A stretch of 64,000 nucleotides of DNA, taken from contig OY720350.1 of NCBI GenBank assembly GCA_963082975.1, positions 636,001-700,000 of the forward strand, written 5' to 3'. A program made the position numbers and the translations under genes. Positions 23,109 through 37,387 of this stretch are shown here, one piece after another. Positions within the stretch are counted from its first letter, which is position 1. The number at the start of each line of letters is the position of its first letter. The notes beneath the pieces are model-generated. The model saw nothing but the letters and a program-made list of their open reading frames with translations, was not told the origin of the DNA and made no database searches. The DNA comes from Labia minor (Eukaryota > Arthropoda > Insecta > Dermaptera > Spongiphoridae).

Positions 23109-26100
23109 GTTAGTTCAAAGATTTATATAAATTAATATCTATATCTATCTATATATCGTATATAAAAGTGAATATTTGTGAGAAGGTTTTATTTTTTTTA
23201 TTTATTTATTTTTTTTTTTTTTTTTTTAATTCATCAAATGTTAAAGATTGAATAAAAAGTCTTTTTAAATTTTCCTCAACGCTACTCTTATATATGTTTA
23301 CATTTTTGTTCCAATATTATTATAAAAGAATTAAAATTTCTTAATGAGAAAATACAAATTTATGATTAAATATAAATATTAAGTATTGTGTTATTTTATT
23401 ATTTATTCTTATTAAAGTCACCTAATCTATTAGCAGGTTGTAAGGCCTAAATATTTAAAGTAAAATTTCTATTTCTGAAATGGAAAGGAATGACTCCTTG
23501 TGAAATCATTTAATTTCGCTCGAAGGTCTAGAAAGAGGAGGGATTCTTTTAATTACGATAGATAAACCTCTTTAACTTGTATCCTATCTTGATTAATTTA
23601 GTTGGATTGTCATGTTATCTTTATTTAGGATATCAATAATTCGGGTTGGATTCAAATGATCGCTAAATCAAAACTCTATTCAATTGACAATATTTAATAA
23701 AAACCAAAATTCAATAACAAAAGGTTAAATTAATTAATCTTAATTCACTTCGATGTTGGACCATCAGGATTGGGAAAAGAGAGATTTAATTTCAGTTTAT
23801 TCTCATAAGATAGATAGAATCTACATAAATATTACTATTTATTTATTTATTTATTTATTGTTGTTGTTTTAGGTGGTTTGTTTCATCCAGCTGACGATCG
23901 TCAAGAGGTCGCCTTTCGTTATGCTGTCGAACAAATTAATGCTGACCCAACCATCCTCCCACGCACTAAACTCTCAGCACAAATTGAAAAAATATCACCC
24001 CAAGATAGTTTTCATGCATCCAAACGAGGTAAACAACAACAACAACAACAACAACAAGATTATATTTTAATTATTATTAATTCCATTCCATGAAAAGAAA
24101 AAATGAAATGTTATTATTTCGTATTATTCATTGACTTGTCCCTTTCTTATCGTTTATTATTCTATTGCTACTCTACTGGTGCCCCCCAGGGGGTACAGTA
24201 CTTTTACTAAAACATTCTTATTTTTTTTTTTTTTTTTATTCTCCCTTAAAAGAAACTTAACTTATCTAATTTCTTTTGTATCAACTTTTATTTGTTATAA
24301 ATATTAAACTTTAAAAAAAAAAAAAAAAAAAAAAAACGATGAAAAATTTTATTTAAAATGAATTATTTATAAAATTAAATCTAAAGATGAACGAGTGTGT
24401 TTATTTTCAGAGGGATTTTTATTTTATTAATTAATCATAGACAGACCCCACCCACCCAGAGGTGTCTTTGTGAATAAAACAATTTTTCATTCTCCTCATC
24501 TCAGCTTGTGTGTGCCATATTAAATAGTTAGATAATAGAATTATTTCAATGGAAATTGTTATCGTTTGTTGTCATTGTTGTTGAGTGTTTGTTTAACAAT
24601 ATCCATTCAGAATAGAAACAAGTTTATCAATTAACCAATATTATATTATTATTAATAATAATAAAAATTTTAAATAAAATAGAATAGAAGTGAATTAATC
24701 AAATTAACACAAGGCTGTATTAGAGAATGACAAAAAAAAAAAAAAAACGAGACAAAAAAAAACAAAACAAAAAGACAAAAGAGATTCATTTTTCATTCTT
24801 AAAGTTGGAAAATGAAAAGAAAAATAACCTACTTTGTTAAGAGTTAAGTTAAAAGAGGAGGCTAATTTCTAATAATTCTTTCTTTCTTTCTTGCTTGCTT
24901 GCTTGCTTAGAAGTCATAATAGGAGAACAGTTTTTTATATTTTTTTAATAAAAAAAAAAATAATTTTATTCTGATAAGCCTTTATTTAAAGTTATTAATA
25001 AATTATAAATCAATTTTATTTGAATAGCATTTTAAATAAATATTTTTATAATATAAAAAACATAAAGAAAATTTCGTTCTACGATTTTTACAATCCAAAA
25101 AATCTAAGTATTATTAAAGTAAAAGTAAAAAGTTGCTTCAATATAATATATTATAGAATATATGATGTTATTTAATCCAATTCCAATTGCGAGATAGTCC
25201 AGCTTATATGACTAATCTTTTTAAAATAATGTCAAATCGGACAACATTCTGATCAATTCTAATCTTACTAATGTTTTTGCACATTCAATATTTCTGTTCA
25301 TAGATTAAGCCTATGATGACTCAGTTAAAAGTTAAAATTGAAACTTATATAAATTAACAAAATGAAAATTTGTATTTGTTTAAATTTTAATATATTATAT
25401 GATAATGAATCTGACAACATATCAATGTCAATTTGGTCAATGTCAATTAAATATATACAAGAGTTCAAACGACAAACGGGAAACTTGGTTGATTGAGAAA
25501 GCAAATTAAAGGAGAGCTTGAAGAAGTTGGGAGCGACGAGAGCGAATAGGTGGATCACGACAGAGACTCAGTTAAAGAAATCTGCTTGCAGTGAGCCTGT
25601 GTCACTAATAGTTTTCCACAATACCCCACAGATGCCACAGAGTTAGAATTAGAGTTAGAGTCTAAGGGAGAAAAAAACAAAACAAAACAAAACAAAATTA
25701 AAAACAATTAATAAGTCAGTACGAGCTATACAAACTGCTATTCTGTTCTTTCTTTCTTTCTTTCTTTCTTTCTTTCACGTCTGTCTTTTTTGGCTCCTTT
25801 TTTGCTTTGTGTTATTACATTTTGTGGTCTTTAATAGTTGTTAGAAGATATTCTATTACTATAAATTTAAGGGGCTCACATAACTATCCCAAGCCATATT
25901 TAGTATTTCTTTCATTTACTCTTTTATCTTCCCTTGGCTAACTCTAACTCCTGTTTCTTCACAAGTCGAGGCTATTAAGTCTTTCATGGGTGCGAGGGAG
26001 GAGTGACAATCCTATTGGTTTTTTTTATCAGGGTTAGAGCTAAGAAAAAAGATGGATACACCATCGCCATACATAAAAAAGTTTAACACTTTATAAAACA

Positions 26101-26485
26101 AAAACAAAATCAATCAATCAATCAATCAGTATATGAATTGATAATTGGGGTCGACAGCTACAACCTACAACTTAAAAGATATGAAATTGTCTTTATTTGG
26201 AGTCACGGACTTCAGATGCAGATAAAATAGAATTCTTATAATAATTTGTCGAATAATAGAATGGAAGGTGGTGTATCTATTAGGAGGAAAAAATATTGGT
26301 GGGGTGAGAAAAAATGGATGGAAGAGCAAGGAAGGGGTGAGCGAACAATATAGGAGGGCATGTAAGAGAGATGGGAGAGAATACGAGTTGGATGGATTTG
26401 AAGAAATATATGTGTTTGCTGCGGCAAAGAACTTTCGAGTTCCGAGTAGCTTGCTTCAGAGATAGATAGACAATTGATTAATTAT

Positions 26486-26523
<38 letters not shown>

Positions 26524-26528
26524 TAAAT

Positions 26529-26563
<35 letters not shown>

Positions 26564-26899
26564 TTAATATTAATATTAATAATAATAATTTAATAATAAT
26601 AATAATAATACAAAAGAGTGAAACAATTCTTGGGTAACAAATTGAAATTAATCGAATGTTTAAACTTTATTTTAATATGAGTTGTTGTTGTTACTATTTT
26701 AGTTTGTCATTTACTTGGGAGTGGAGTAGCTGCAATTTTCGGCCCTCAATCAGCTCAAACGGCCAGTCACGTGCAAAGTATTTGCGACACAATGGAAATA
26801 CCACACTTGGAAACGCGATGGGATTATCGACTACGTAGAGAGAGTTGCCTTGTAAATCTTTACCCTCATCCCACTACACTTAGTAAGGTATATTATACA

Positions 26900-26939
<40 letters not shown>

Positions 26940-28502
26940 TAATTCGAAACAATAAAAGCAAATTTATTAAAATTTGTTTTTATTATTTATTTATTAATTT
27001 GTCATTTTAATTGTAGGCGTATGTTGATCTTGTACAAGCGTGGGGGTGGAAGTCTTTTACCATCATTTATGAGAACAACGAGGGTCTTGTCCGATTACAA
27101 GAGTTACTTAAGGCACATGGACCAAGTGATTATCCAATCGCTGTTCGACAATTGGGGGAAGGCAACGATCACAGGTAATAAAAACAAAATCCTTGCTAAT
27201 ATTATTTATAAACACAATAAAAATGGTATCTAAACTCATACTTAATTACTATTAATAATAATTTCTTATTATATTTATTTATTTATTTACTTATATGTGT
27301 GGATGTGTATGATGGAAAATAGATTTTGAGTAAGGTATTTGAAAATAAGATTTTTTTATAGAGAGTTTATGAAATGAAAAAGAAAGTTTTTATAACCAAT
27401 TTTTAAAAATACATTAAAAGTTTGATGATTATTTTAAATTTGATTTATTTTTACATATTTATTTTAATGAAAGTTTATAATATATAAATATACTCCTCAT
27501 ATGGAAATACTTATATTTTTTATGATGTAAATAAAGAATTTTATAAAATTGGAAAACTATTATAAGTTAAATTCCTGAGATAACAAAAAAAAAACTAAAA
27601 AAAAAAACAAACTATAATGACTATATTTTAGGGTGTTACCAAAAAGATCTTGCAGAATTTGAATTTGTATATCAAAGCATATTTATTTGTAAGTACATAT
27701 AAGTTTGAAACGTTTAAAATTCAAAACTGGCGTTCTTTTTGGAACATTTTAATGATTAATTCGTTAAAATTTGTTATTTGTTATTAGTGAATATCAATTT
27801 TAGTTGTATTGTTTGTCTGTTCGCTATATAACGCTATAACGATCAAATTCAAATTAGAACATCTCTTGGTCACACAAACTAATTTTAGCTATTTTTCATT
27901 AAAACTATAAAAATAGATTAGTTTGTAGTTCACGTCTATCTAGTTAACATAGTTAACTTTACAAATTGAGGTACATGATGATTTATTTGCCCTTTAATGG
28001 TAATTATGTTGATTATGTTGATTGACGAAATATATTTCCTATATGTCCTCCCCCTCCACTATCATATCAGTTATTATCTTCTTCTTCTAAGAAGAATAGA
28101 AGAAGTGTGTGAATATAAGAAAGAGAGAGAGAGAAAGAGATGATATCGTGGTCGAGGATGAGTGAGTTGCTAATATTAATATGGTGGGGTAGAAAAAAAT
28201 GAGTTGAAGAAATAATATATTATAATATAAAGAATAAAATAATTATAGTTCAAGAAGAGATGTAATTATCACACACACTATAAAATCTATTTACTTTATT
28301 TATTTATTTTTTATTTAATATAGTAGATACGTACAATTCCTATAAATAACAAATATCATCGATTTATGATAAAAATGTTACATTATTTTTTATTAAAAAA
28401 TTATAATAATTATTTTTGCATATTTTTAATTCTAATATATTTGAGAAATATAAATATTTAGATTAGGATATAATATATATTTTTTATTTCATTTGATCTT
28501 AA

Positions 28503-28539
<37 letters not shown>

Positions 28540-31500
28540 ATATCATTATTATTATTATTATTATTATTAATATCAGTAGAGTAATAATAAATAAAAAAAA
28601 ATCCATTTGTATCAATCTTTTAATTTGATTGATTGATTGATTGTATTAAATTTATGTAGATACAATTTAAATTTCATATGAAGAGGTAAATCTTTTCCAA
28701 GATGCATTCACTCACATTGATATTCCAATATATCGTAGGTATAAATGAAAGAATATTATCGTTTCAAGATCTACTCCAACTACTATGACTTTATTATGCT
28801 TCCTCATTTATGTATATACTTGTGTGTGGTGTGTGGTTTATTCATTATCTAACATTAAACGTTGTACTATTGATTTCAATTTGAAAGATCAAAAGACTTA
28901 ATCAATCATTAATCTACAGAACTTACAGAAAGAAAGAAAGAGAGAGAGAGTGAAAAGATAAATCTTGAACATCTTTTTAAAAGACAACCAAATCTCACTA
29001 AAATAAGTTGACCTGTGGCCAGGCACAGAACCGATCGACGGTTTGAAGTAAATTAATTTCCAGCTAGAGAAACAATTTCAAATAATTTTAATATACTTAT
29101 CTATTAATGTAATAAAAAACAGATATGCATATAACATAAATCTTTTTAATTTTATTTAATTTATAATATATATATATATATATATATGTAAGACCAGACT
29201 GTGACGTCATGAATGGCTGGATGACGTCATATAATTTTAAATTAAGAAAAAACTAATAAAGATGATTTTTCTCGAGGATAAAACCAATGCAAAGTGCATG
29301 ATTCGTGGTGATATATAAAAAAATCTCCTCATGTGAAATTTGGTGTGAAAATAACTCTTCCCTTCCTATCGTCGATCGCTAATTAATACTACCACTTCCG
29401 GTTTCCGGATTTGCACTAAAAGTTGATCCATTCATCCCACTGATGCATTAAGTAAATATACCAAATTTCATCAAAATCCGTTGAGCCGTTCAAGCTGTAC
29501 ACATCATCTATACGGACAGACGGACAGACGGACAGACATGATGCTAAAAATACTTTTTATCTGTTAAGAAAATGCATGATTCGTGGAGATATGTAAAAGT
29601 CTCCTCATGTGAAATTTGGTGTGAAAACAATACCTCCCTTACTATCGTCGGTGGGTAAAAAATGAAACAGAAAAAAAACTAAGAATATAAAATCGATTTA
29701 GTTCGAGAAGATAATGAGAACATAAAGGATGAAGCAGAATTATTGTTTTTTTAATTATTGATCTTCACTTATGTCACTTGAAATGAAAAAGTAACTTTCT
29801 CGCTTTAAATCTAACATCATCCAATCTTGCTTTAACTGTTGGCTATTTGTATTTTTTTTTTTTTTTTGTTGTTGTTGTTTTTGTTTCTTGTTCATGTCAC
29901 TTCCAGACCATCACTGACCATTCTTTTCACTCTTCTTGGAAATTCGCTCCATCTTACTAAAACATGATAAAATGTAATAAAAAATAATAATAATAATAAT
30001 ATGTACCGTATATGTAATACACTAAAGTGTAGGATTGTATGATAATTGTATGAATTTAATTGCAGCAAAGCAGGTTTAAAATATAAATGTAGTCCAGATG
30101 GATAATCTATTAAATATTGATAATAATAATAAATAAGTTGACCTGTGGCCAGGCACAGAATCGACCGATGATTTGAAATAAATCAAGTTCCAGCAATTTC
30201 AAATAATTTCAAATAATTTAAATGTATCTAAAAATGCAATAAATAACAGATATCGATATAACATAAATATTTTAAATCTTATTTTATTTTATAATATATA
30301 TCACAGTAGGAGCTGGCTGTGATGTCATGAACGGCTGGGTGACGTCCTATAATATTAAAATAAGAAAAAAAACGAATGAAGATGAATTTTCCCGAGCAGA
30401 TATGTAAAAAATATCTTCATGTGAAATTTGGTGTGAAATGAATACACTCCCAATTCCCTTTCTATCGTCGATCAGTAATACTACCACTTCCGGTTTTCGC
30501 ATATACACCAAAAGTTGATCCATTCATCATTGAGCCGTTCAAGCTGTACACAAGCTGTATTGGTATACAGATGGATGGATGGACGGACGGACGGACATCA
30601 TGCTAAAAATACTTTTTTTCTGTTAACAAAATGCATGATTCGTGAAGATATGTAAAAAATCTTCACATTTGTGAAATTTCGTGTGAACTATCGTCGGTCA
30701 GTAAAAAATATAAAATTATCAATCACATTTAAAATTCATATTAAAAATTAATTTTTTTAATTTTGATTTTTATATTATAGAAGATTATCATTAATCATAC
30801 CAATGTATTTATTTATTTATTTAAAAAAAAAAACATCAAAATTTATTTTTTGAACAAAAGATTTATCTTAATTTTTAATTTTCATGGCATATTTTCTTTA
30901 GAAAAAACTAAATATTTCTTATAAATTTAGACAATCCCACGCAATAGCAAATTATGTAATCATTTAATTTCATCGATTCTGTCAAAGCGGTCAAAAACAC
31001 ACGCTCAGGAAATAAATAAAACAATTCAAGAAAATCATTTGTAATAATGTTTATTAGTTTCAAGAAAAATTGGAATGTAAGGGTACCAACAACAACAACA
31101 ACAACAACTTTTTAGAACGAATTGATGTTGATTAGATAACGAAAGACGGCAACAACAAAAAAACAAAAGTAGAATTAGTAGTAATTATGCAAGTCACGTG
31201 AAAGATGGTGTGAACTATTACAAACGGATTAACGCCCCAAAAAGGTTTTCCTGTTAATCGAACTTGATCCTGCTTAAGAATCACAATTAAATTAACCAGA
31301 GGTTTATCTTCTAGCAGATATCATAAGTTATGCTCATCTGAATCACACCTGAAATATATTATCTATCTATCGATCGATCTCTCTCAATTGGATTCAAATA
31401 ATCTCATTTTAAAAATAATCATTTAGAAACAGATTTTATCATTTACATTTACATTTACATATACATATGTTAATACATATAAAATGTAAATTTACTTTGA

Positions 31501-34500
31501 TAATATTTTGTTTTTTTTTTTGTTTTTTTAATTAATTAACTAATTAAGCCTAGATATGTTTTATTCATTTAAAAAACAAAAAAACAAAACAAATGTGTTT
31601 ACTCTCTACTATTACGTATATTTACATTATTACCTACATAATCATTATTTAATATGAATTCATTAATTATCATTAATTCAATCTATGGATGTGCCATTAT
31701 TATTAATATTATTATTATTATTATTATTATTATTGAGATTTAAAAGTCAGTCAAATTTTTTCATCTATCCAAAAATTTTCCTGGGGGAGGGAATTCACCC
31801 GAATCCACAAAAACCTTTATTTTATTATAGTATCTCGCCAGACATAAATAGTATTGCAATCACGAAAATTTTCGATATTGAAATTTTGATGTTTTTATAC
31901 GTTTTGAATGTTCCTGAATCATTTTCACGAACGTTGAGAAAAATGTCTTTGTGTATGTATGTATGTATGTATGTGTGTGTGTGTGTAGTCAAGATTATGC
32001 AAAAATAGTTTGAGCTAGAATAATGAAATTTGCTAAACGGGCATTATTCAAAATTTGTAGTTTTCTGTCAACTTTAGCTCAACCGGAAGAGGGTCATTAC
32101 CTACAAAATGTTTTGATTTTTTATTCCTCTAAAGCTAAAGTAACCGTAAAAATAAAGCTATACGGTATGTTTGATATTTTTTCACATGATTAAAATTTGT
32201 ATAAAACTGCTATAATATAGAAAGAATTTCAGTTTGATTGAATTAAGTATAAAGTTAAAATCCTAGTAAATAAGTTGACCTGTGGCCAAGTCCGAACCGA
32301 CCAACGGTTTGAAGTAAATTAATTTCCAGCTAGAGAAACAATTTCAAATAATTTGAATATATCTATTAATGTAATAAAAAAACAGATATGGATATAACAT
32401 AAATATTTTTAATTTTATTTTATTTATAATATATATGTAAGACCAGGCTGAGACGTCATGAATGGCTGAATGACGTCATATAATTTTAAATTAAGAAAAA
32501 AACTAATAAAGATGATTTTTCTCGAGTATAAAACCAATGCAAAGTGAATGATTCGTGATAATATGTAAAAAATCTCCTCATGTGAAATTTGGTATGAAAA
32601 TAACCTTTCCCTTCCTATCGTCGATCGCTAATACTACCACTTCCGATTTCCGGATTTGCACCAAAAGTGGATCCATTCATCCCACTGATGCATTAAGTAA
32701 ATATACCAAATTTCATCAAAATCCGTTCAGCCTTTCAAACTGTACACATCTATACGGACGGACGGACGGACGGACGGACCGACAGACATCATGCTAAAAA
32801 TTCTTTTTTCTGTTAAGAAAATGCATGATTCGTGGAGATATATAAAAATCTCCATGTGAAATTTGGTGTGAAAACAATACCTCTCTTAGTATCGTCGGTC
32901 GGTAAAAAAGAGAGGAAAATGAAATGGAATATTTTCTTTTTCTGGATAATAATATTATATTTTTAATATGTCGAGAACATTATAATCATATTCTTTGAAA
33001 TCATTTTTCTTTTTCCCTTTCCCCTGTTTTAATTCATCTACCTACCTACCTACCTACCTGAAATACACACCTATTTTATTTCTAAATGAGAATTCACACA
33101 TATTTATTTAATTTATGATGATGATAACGATAATAAAGTTTTTTTTTATGAAATTTATATAGTAATTCGGTTTACAAATTTAATTAGGAATGTTAACAGG
33201 AAAATAATTATCAATCGCACACACATTTCAACTTTCAGAAACTTTTCTTCTTCTTCTTCTTCTTCTTCTTCTTATTATTATTATTATTATTATTTCTATA
33301 ATTAAAAACTATTAAAAAAAAATATTTTAAGTATTTGTATGTATTGTTTTAAATAAAATAAAAATTTAATCAAAGTCATATTAAATTTAATTATGTATAG
33401 TAAGTATTATATTATAAGAAAAAAATGATATGAACAATTTACTTAATAAATAAATATGTTATGAGTATTTATGTACAAACATATACGAGATTCATATGAA
33501 TTCATAGATTTTAATGAGAATAAATACCATTAAATAAAAAAATAGTTTTTAATAGGAGAAAAAATATATATATATATATATTGATGTTGTTGATGTTGTT
33601 TTAGGCCTCTTTTAAAACAGATTAAGAATTCAGCGGAATCCCATATTGTATTGGATTGTTCAACAGAACGTATCTATGACGTATTGAAACAGGCACAACA
33701 GATTGGCATGATGTCTGATTATCATAGTTATTTGATAACCTCCCTTGATTTGCATAGCGTCGATTTGGATGAATTTAAATATGGCGGTACAAATATTACA
33801 GCATTTCGGCTTGTTGACCCAGAAAAAACTGAATTGCAAAAAGTAGTTAAAGATTGGATCTACGGCGAGTTACGCTTCGGTAGAAAATTGGATTTTGGAC
33901 CAACACGGGTAAGAAAAAATTGTTTTGTTTTTTTTTTGTTTTTTTGTTAAATTATGTGATTAAGTATAGTTATTTTTATTTATTTATTTTTTAAATTAAA
34001 TAATTATAGAATAAGAGTTAAAAATCAAACCAGTTAATAATATAAAAAATACATGAAACTTACTTATTACTAGTAGATATAATATATTATACGTATAAGA
34101 TAGAAATGTATAGATAATTTACTTACTTAAAGATAGATAGATAGATAGATATCTTTTTATTTTATTATCATTTTAAAAAAAAAAAAATTTGAAACATCAA
34201 AATAATAAAAAGATTGAATGGGTTAAATTTATAATCCAAATATTATCTAATTGATTGTAATTGAATGATAGAGAAAAAGAAAAAATCTGGGCTGTCTAAT
34301 GGTAGCCTTTAAAGATTTATCACCTGTTTCGAATGGTAAACTTCTCGGAAGAACGACGCTTACCCTTACAAAAGAACCCACAGCTAAGAAATAAGCATAA
34401 AATAGATAATCAATCATTCATTCACTCACTCACTCAGTGAAGAAACCACTCGACACAAATATCCTATATAAACGATTGAAAAGAAAAGCTAAAGAAATTA

Positions 34501-37278
34501 AATTATAGTTTTTTAAATAAAAAAATCTATAACAAGTTTGATATTTGTCAAAAAAATGTTTGTCCCATTCACGTAAACTCTATGTACATATTCATCAATC
34601 CTGAGCCAGCTCCATCCAACTCCTATTCTCCCCCAAGTTCTCCTTCCGGAGAATGGCCGAGACTGCATAACCTCCATGCATCTCCAGACATAGTTAGTTA
34701 GTTAGGGTTATAGAATCGAGAGAGAAGGTTGCGATTGGCAGGGCACGTGGCTAGAATGGGAGAGGAAGACCAAGGACAAGGACCAAGGAGTTGGTTGAAT
34801 AGTAGGGACACTTGGACAAATCAAGTTGCTTTGTAAGAAATAAAAAGTGGGACAAGAACAACACGAAGAAGAAGAAGAAGAAGATTTTAGGATGATTGTG
34901 ATGACACATTCTAATATTTCATCGGAGAAAAGTTCTTATCCTTAATAGACGATTTTTAGAAAGAGTTAAAAGTTAACATTCAAGATTTTGTATTAAAAAA
35001 CATTTAACTTTTTTGTAAAAAAAAAAAACAAAATTAGTAATATGCCATATAAGTACATCAAATGAATAAAATAAATAGAATTTAGGGAAAAAGAAGAAAA
35101 AAATAAATATTAAAGTTTTTTTTGTAGGTACATAATGTACATACATGTACGTAGTATATTCCATTTACATTCTTTTACACATTGTCTATACAATTTTTTA
35201 TTTTTTTTTTTTTTTTTTTTTTTTTTAGAAAAAAAAAATATAATTTAAGAATTATTCATATTAAATTTAATTTTTACTTTTTTTATTATGTAATTGTCAA
35301 AATTATTTAAGCATCATTATTACAAATATAATAATAATTAAATCTTTAAAAGATAATAAAATAAATATTATATTTATCTATGTCTCTTTGTGTAATCTAA
35401 TTTTATTTAACTGATCAAAACATACAACAAATAATTATTAATATTATTATTATTATTATTATTTAATTTAGATAATAAATGAAAAAATAATAAAATAAAT
35501 TCAATTATTATATATACAGTACGTACTTATATATATATAATTTTAATTTAATTTTAATTTTTTTTTTTAAATGCTTATCTTAAAAAATAAAGGAGAATCT
35601 CACATATATTAAGGTAAGAAAATATTTATTAATTATTTTTAATTTTATAATGAGATTTGAATCTCAATGTTTCTCGGTGCCATTAGGTATTTTAGTGGTT
35701 TTCTGGATATGATAGCAAAATTAAATGACTATAGTCGGGGAGAGTAAGAGTTGGTGCATGAGCGGTGCACCCCCACCAGTCAGGAGAGGCGGGGCTTTTA
35801 AAATAATAATACAAAAAAAAAACAACAACACAGATTGAAAATTAACTACTTAAAAGAGAATAAAATAATAAAAAGAGAAAGATACAATAAAGTAGCGTAG
35901 AGTAGTTTGGTAGGGGCAAGCGCGGGAACTGCTTGGCCGAGGGTGGAGGGTGCACCAACTCTTACCTCCTCGACTATAGGAGAGATGAGATACGCCTTCA
36001 ATTTGTTGTCTGTTTGGAAAAGAAACCTTGCTTATTCATTCAATTTAAAATACTAATTATCTTATCGCTGATGATCACATAGCTTAAGATTAACATTAAG
36101 AATCCATCGCATAATTTTTGCATTTTCCTTTTGAAAATGATCCCAAACAACAAAATACAAATCTTATTAAACTACATAGAATTAACCTTTCAATTCAATT
36201 TTTCATAATTCAAGGATTCACGGATATCTATATTCTATATTATTATATTCTATATATTGTAACGTTTAAAATTTCGCGCTCGAGCTTCCCTCTGGTGACG
36301 AGTGACTGTCGATTGTTGCCAAGCTCACTTTTTTTTTCTGCGTTGCCGATGTCTCTGTTAAGCTTATCGTTTTCTCTCTTTTGAATTTAGAAATTTAAAA
36401 TATCTTATCATCTCTAAAGTATATATATATGAATCACTGCTCAAATTCAAAAATTATCTTTTGTCACGGTGAGTAAAAGAAATAAAAAAATAACTAATTG
36501 TAAACATATATATATATTATTAATAATTTACTACTAATTTGTTCATTCTTTATTTTAGTTTTTTATAATAAGTATAAGTCTTTGTATTATGTTGCCATCC
36601 CGGCCGAATCCTGGTCAATAAATAAATTATTTAATTCATCATCAAATTTTATTTTCATTTTTCCTTGTTATTTACAATATTATATGAAAATTCAATTTAT
36701 AATTGATAATCAATTGTAATTATAATATTCTATCTAAATATTTAATGTATACTCTACTTTAATTAGCAATTATATGTACCTCCTATGTAGGGCTTCAAAA
36801 TTTGGGCAGTTTTCAAGTTAAATTTTCGAGAAAAATTCATAGCCTAGTGCCTACTAGGTATATGTAATATTTTACCTGTTTAGAGTGTGGGATTTATTTA
36901 TTATAGAAATGAATAAAAGTAAAAAATGAAAAAAGAAAAAAGAAAGAATGATTCGTTTTTATTATAATATAATAATAATAATGTGTTTTAAAAAAGAACA
37001 AATCATAAAAGATGAGTTGATTGGTTGGTTGTTTGTTTGTTTAGACGGAGACAGCTTTGATGTATGATGCCGTTCACCTGTTTGCTAAAGCGCTACACGA
37101 TCTCGATTCATCTCAACGGATTGATATCAAACCTTTACGATGCGATGCTGTAGACACCTGGCCACATGGAAATAGTCTAATCAACTATATGCGAGTTGTA
37201 AGTTGTTTTTCTTACTATTATTTACTACTACACTACTTCACTAATGTTTTATTATACCTTTGTAACATTAATTTACAA

Positions 37279-37309
<31 letters not shown>

Positions 37310-37339
37310 ACAAATTGTTATATTTCTTTCTAATTTCTA

Positions 37340-37387
<48 letters not shown>

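Larger units (their letters stand above)
27175..33604. other. Receptor intron 4 (largest, 6.4 kb)
   Basis: It holds three same-orientation copies of the dispersed family (D 29002-29661, E 30131-30707, F 32268-32909), several microsatellites (ATT 31701-31735, TTC 33246-33275, ATAT 33565-33582) and unassigned AT-rich DNA. The segment at 31930-32150 includes TGTA/GTGT repeats and a TTTGAGCTAGAATAATGAAA string typical of decayed mobile elements. No extra exon recognised. Confidence 0.6.
33909..37044. other. Receptor intron 5
   Basis: 3.1 kb. It contains a LINE tail (34720-34836), a TA-flanked MITE (35730-35978) and a probable solo LTR (36258-36676), in AT-rich DNA with T/A homopolymers near 35200-35237. 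No exon recognised. Confidence 0.6.
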
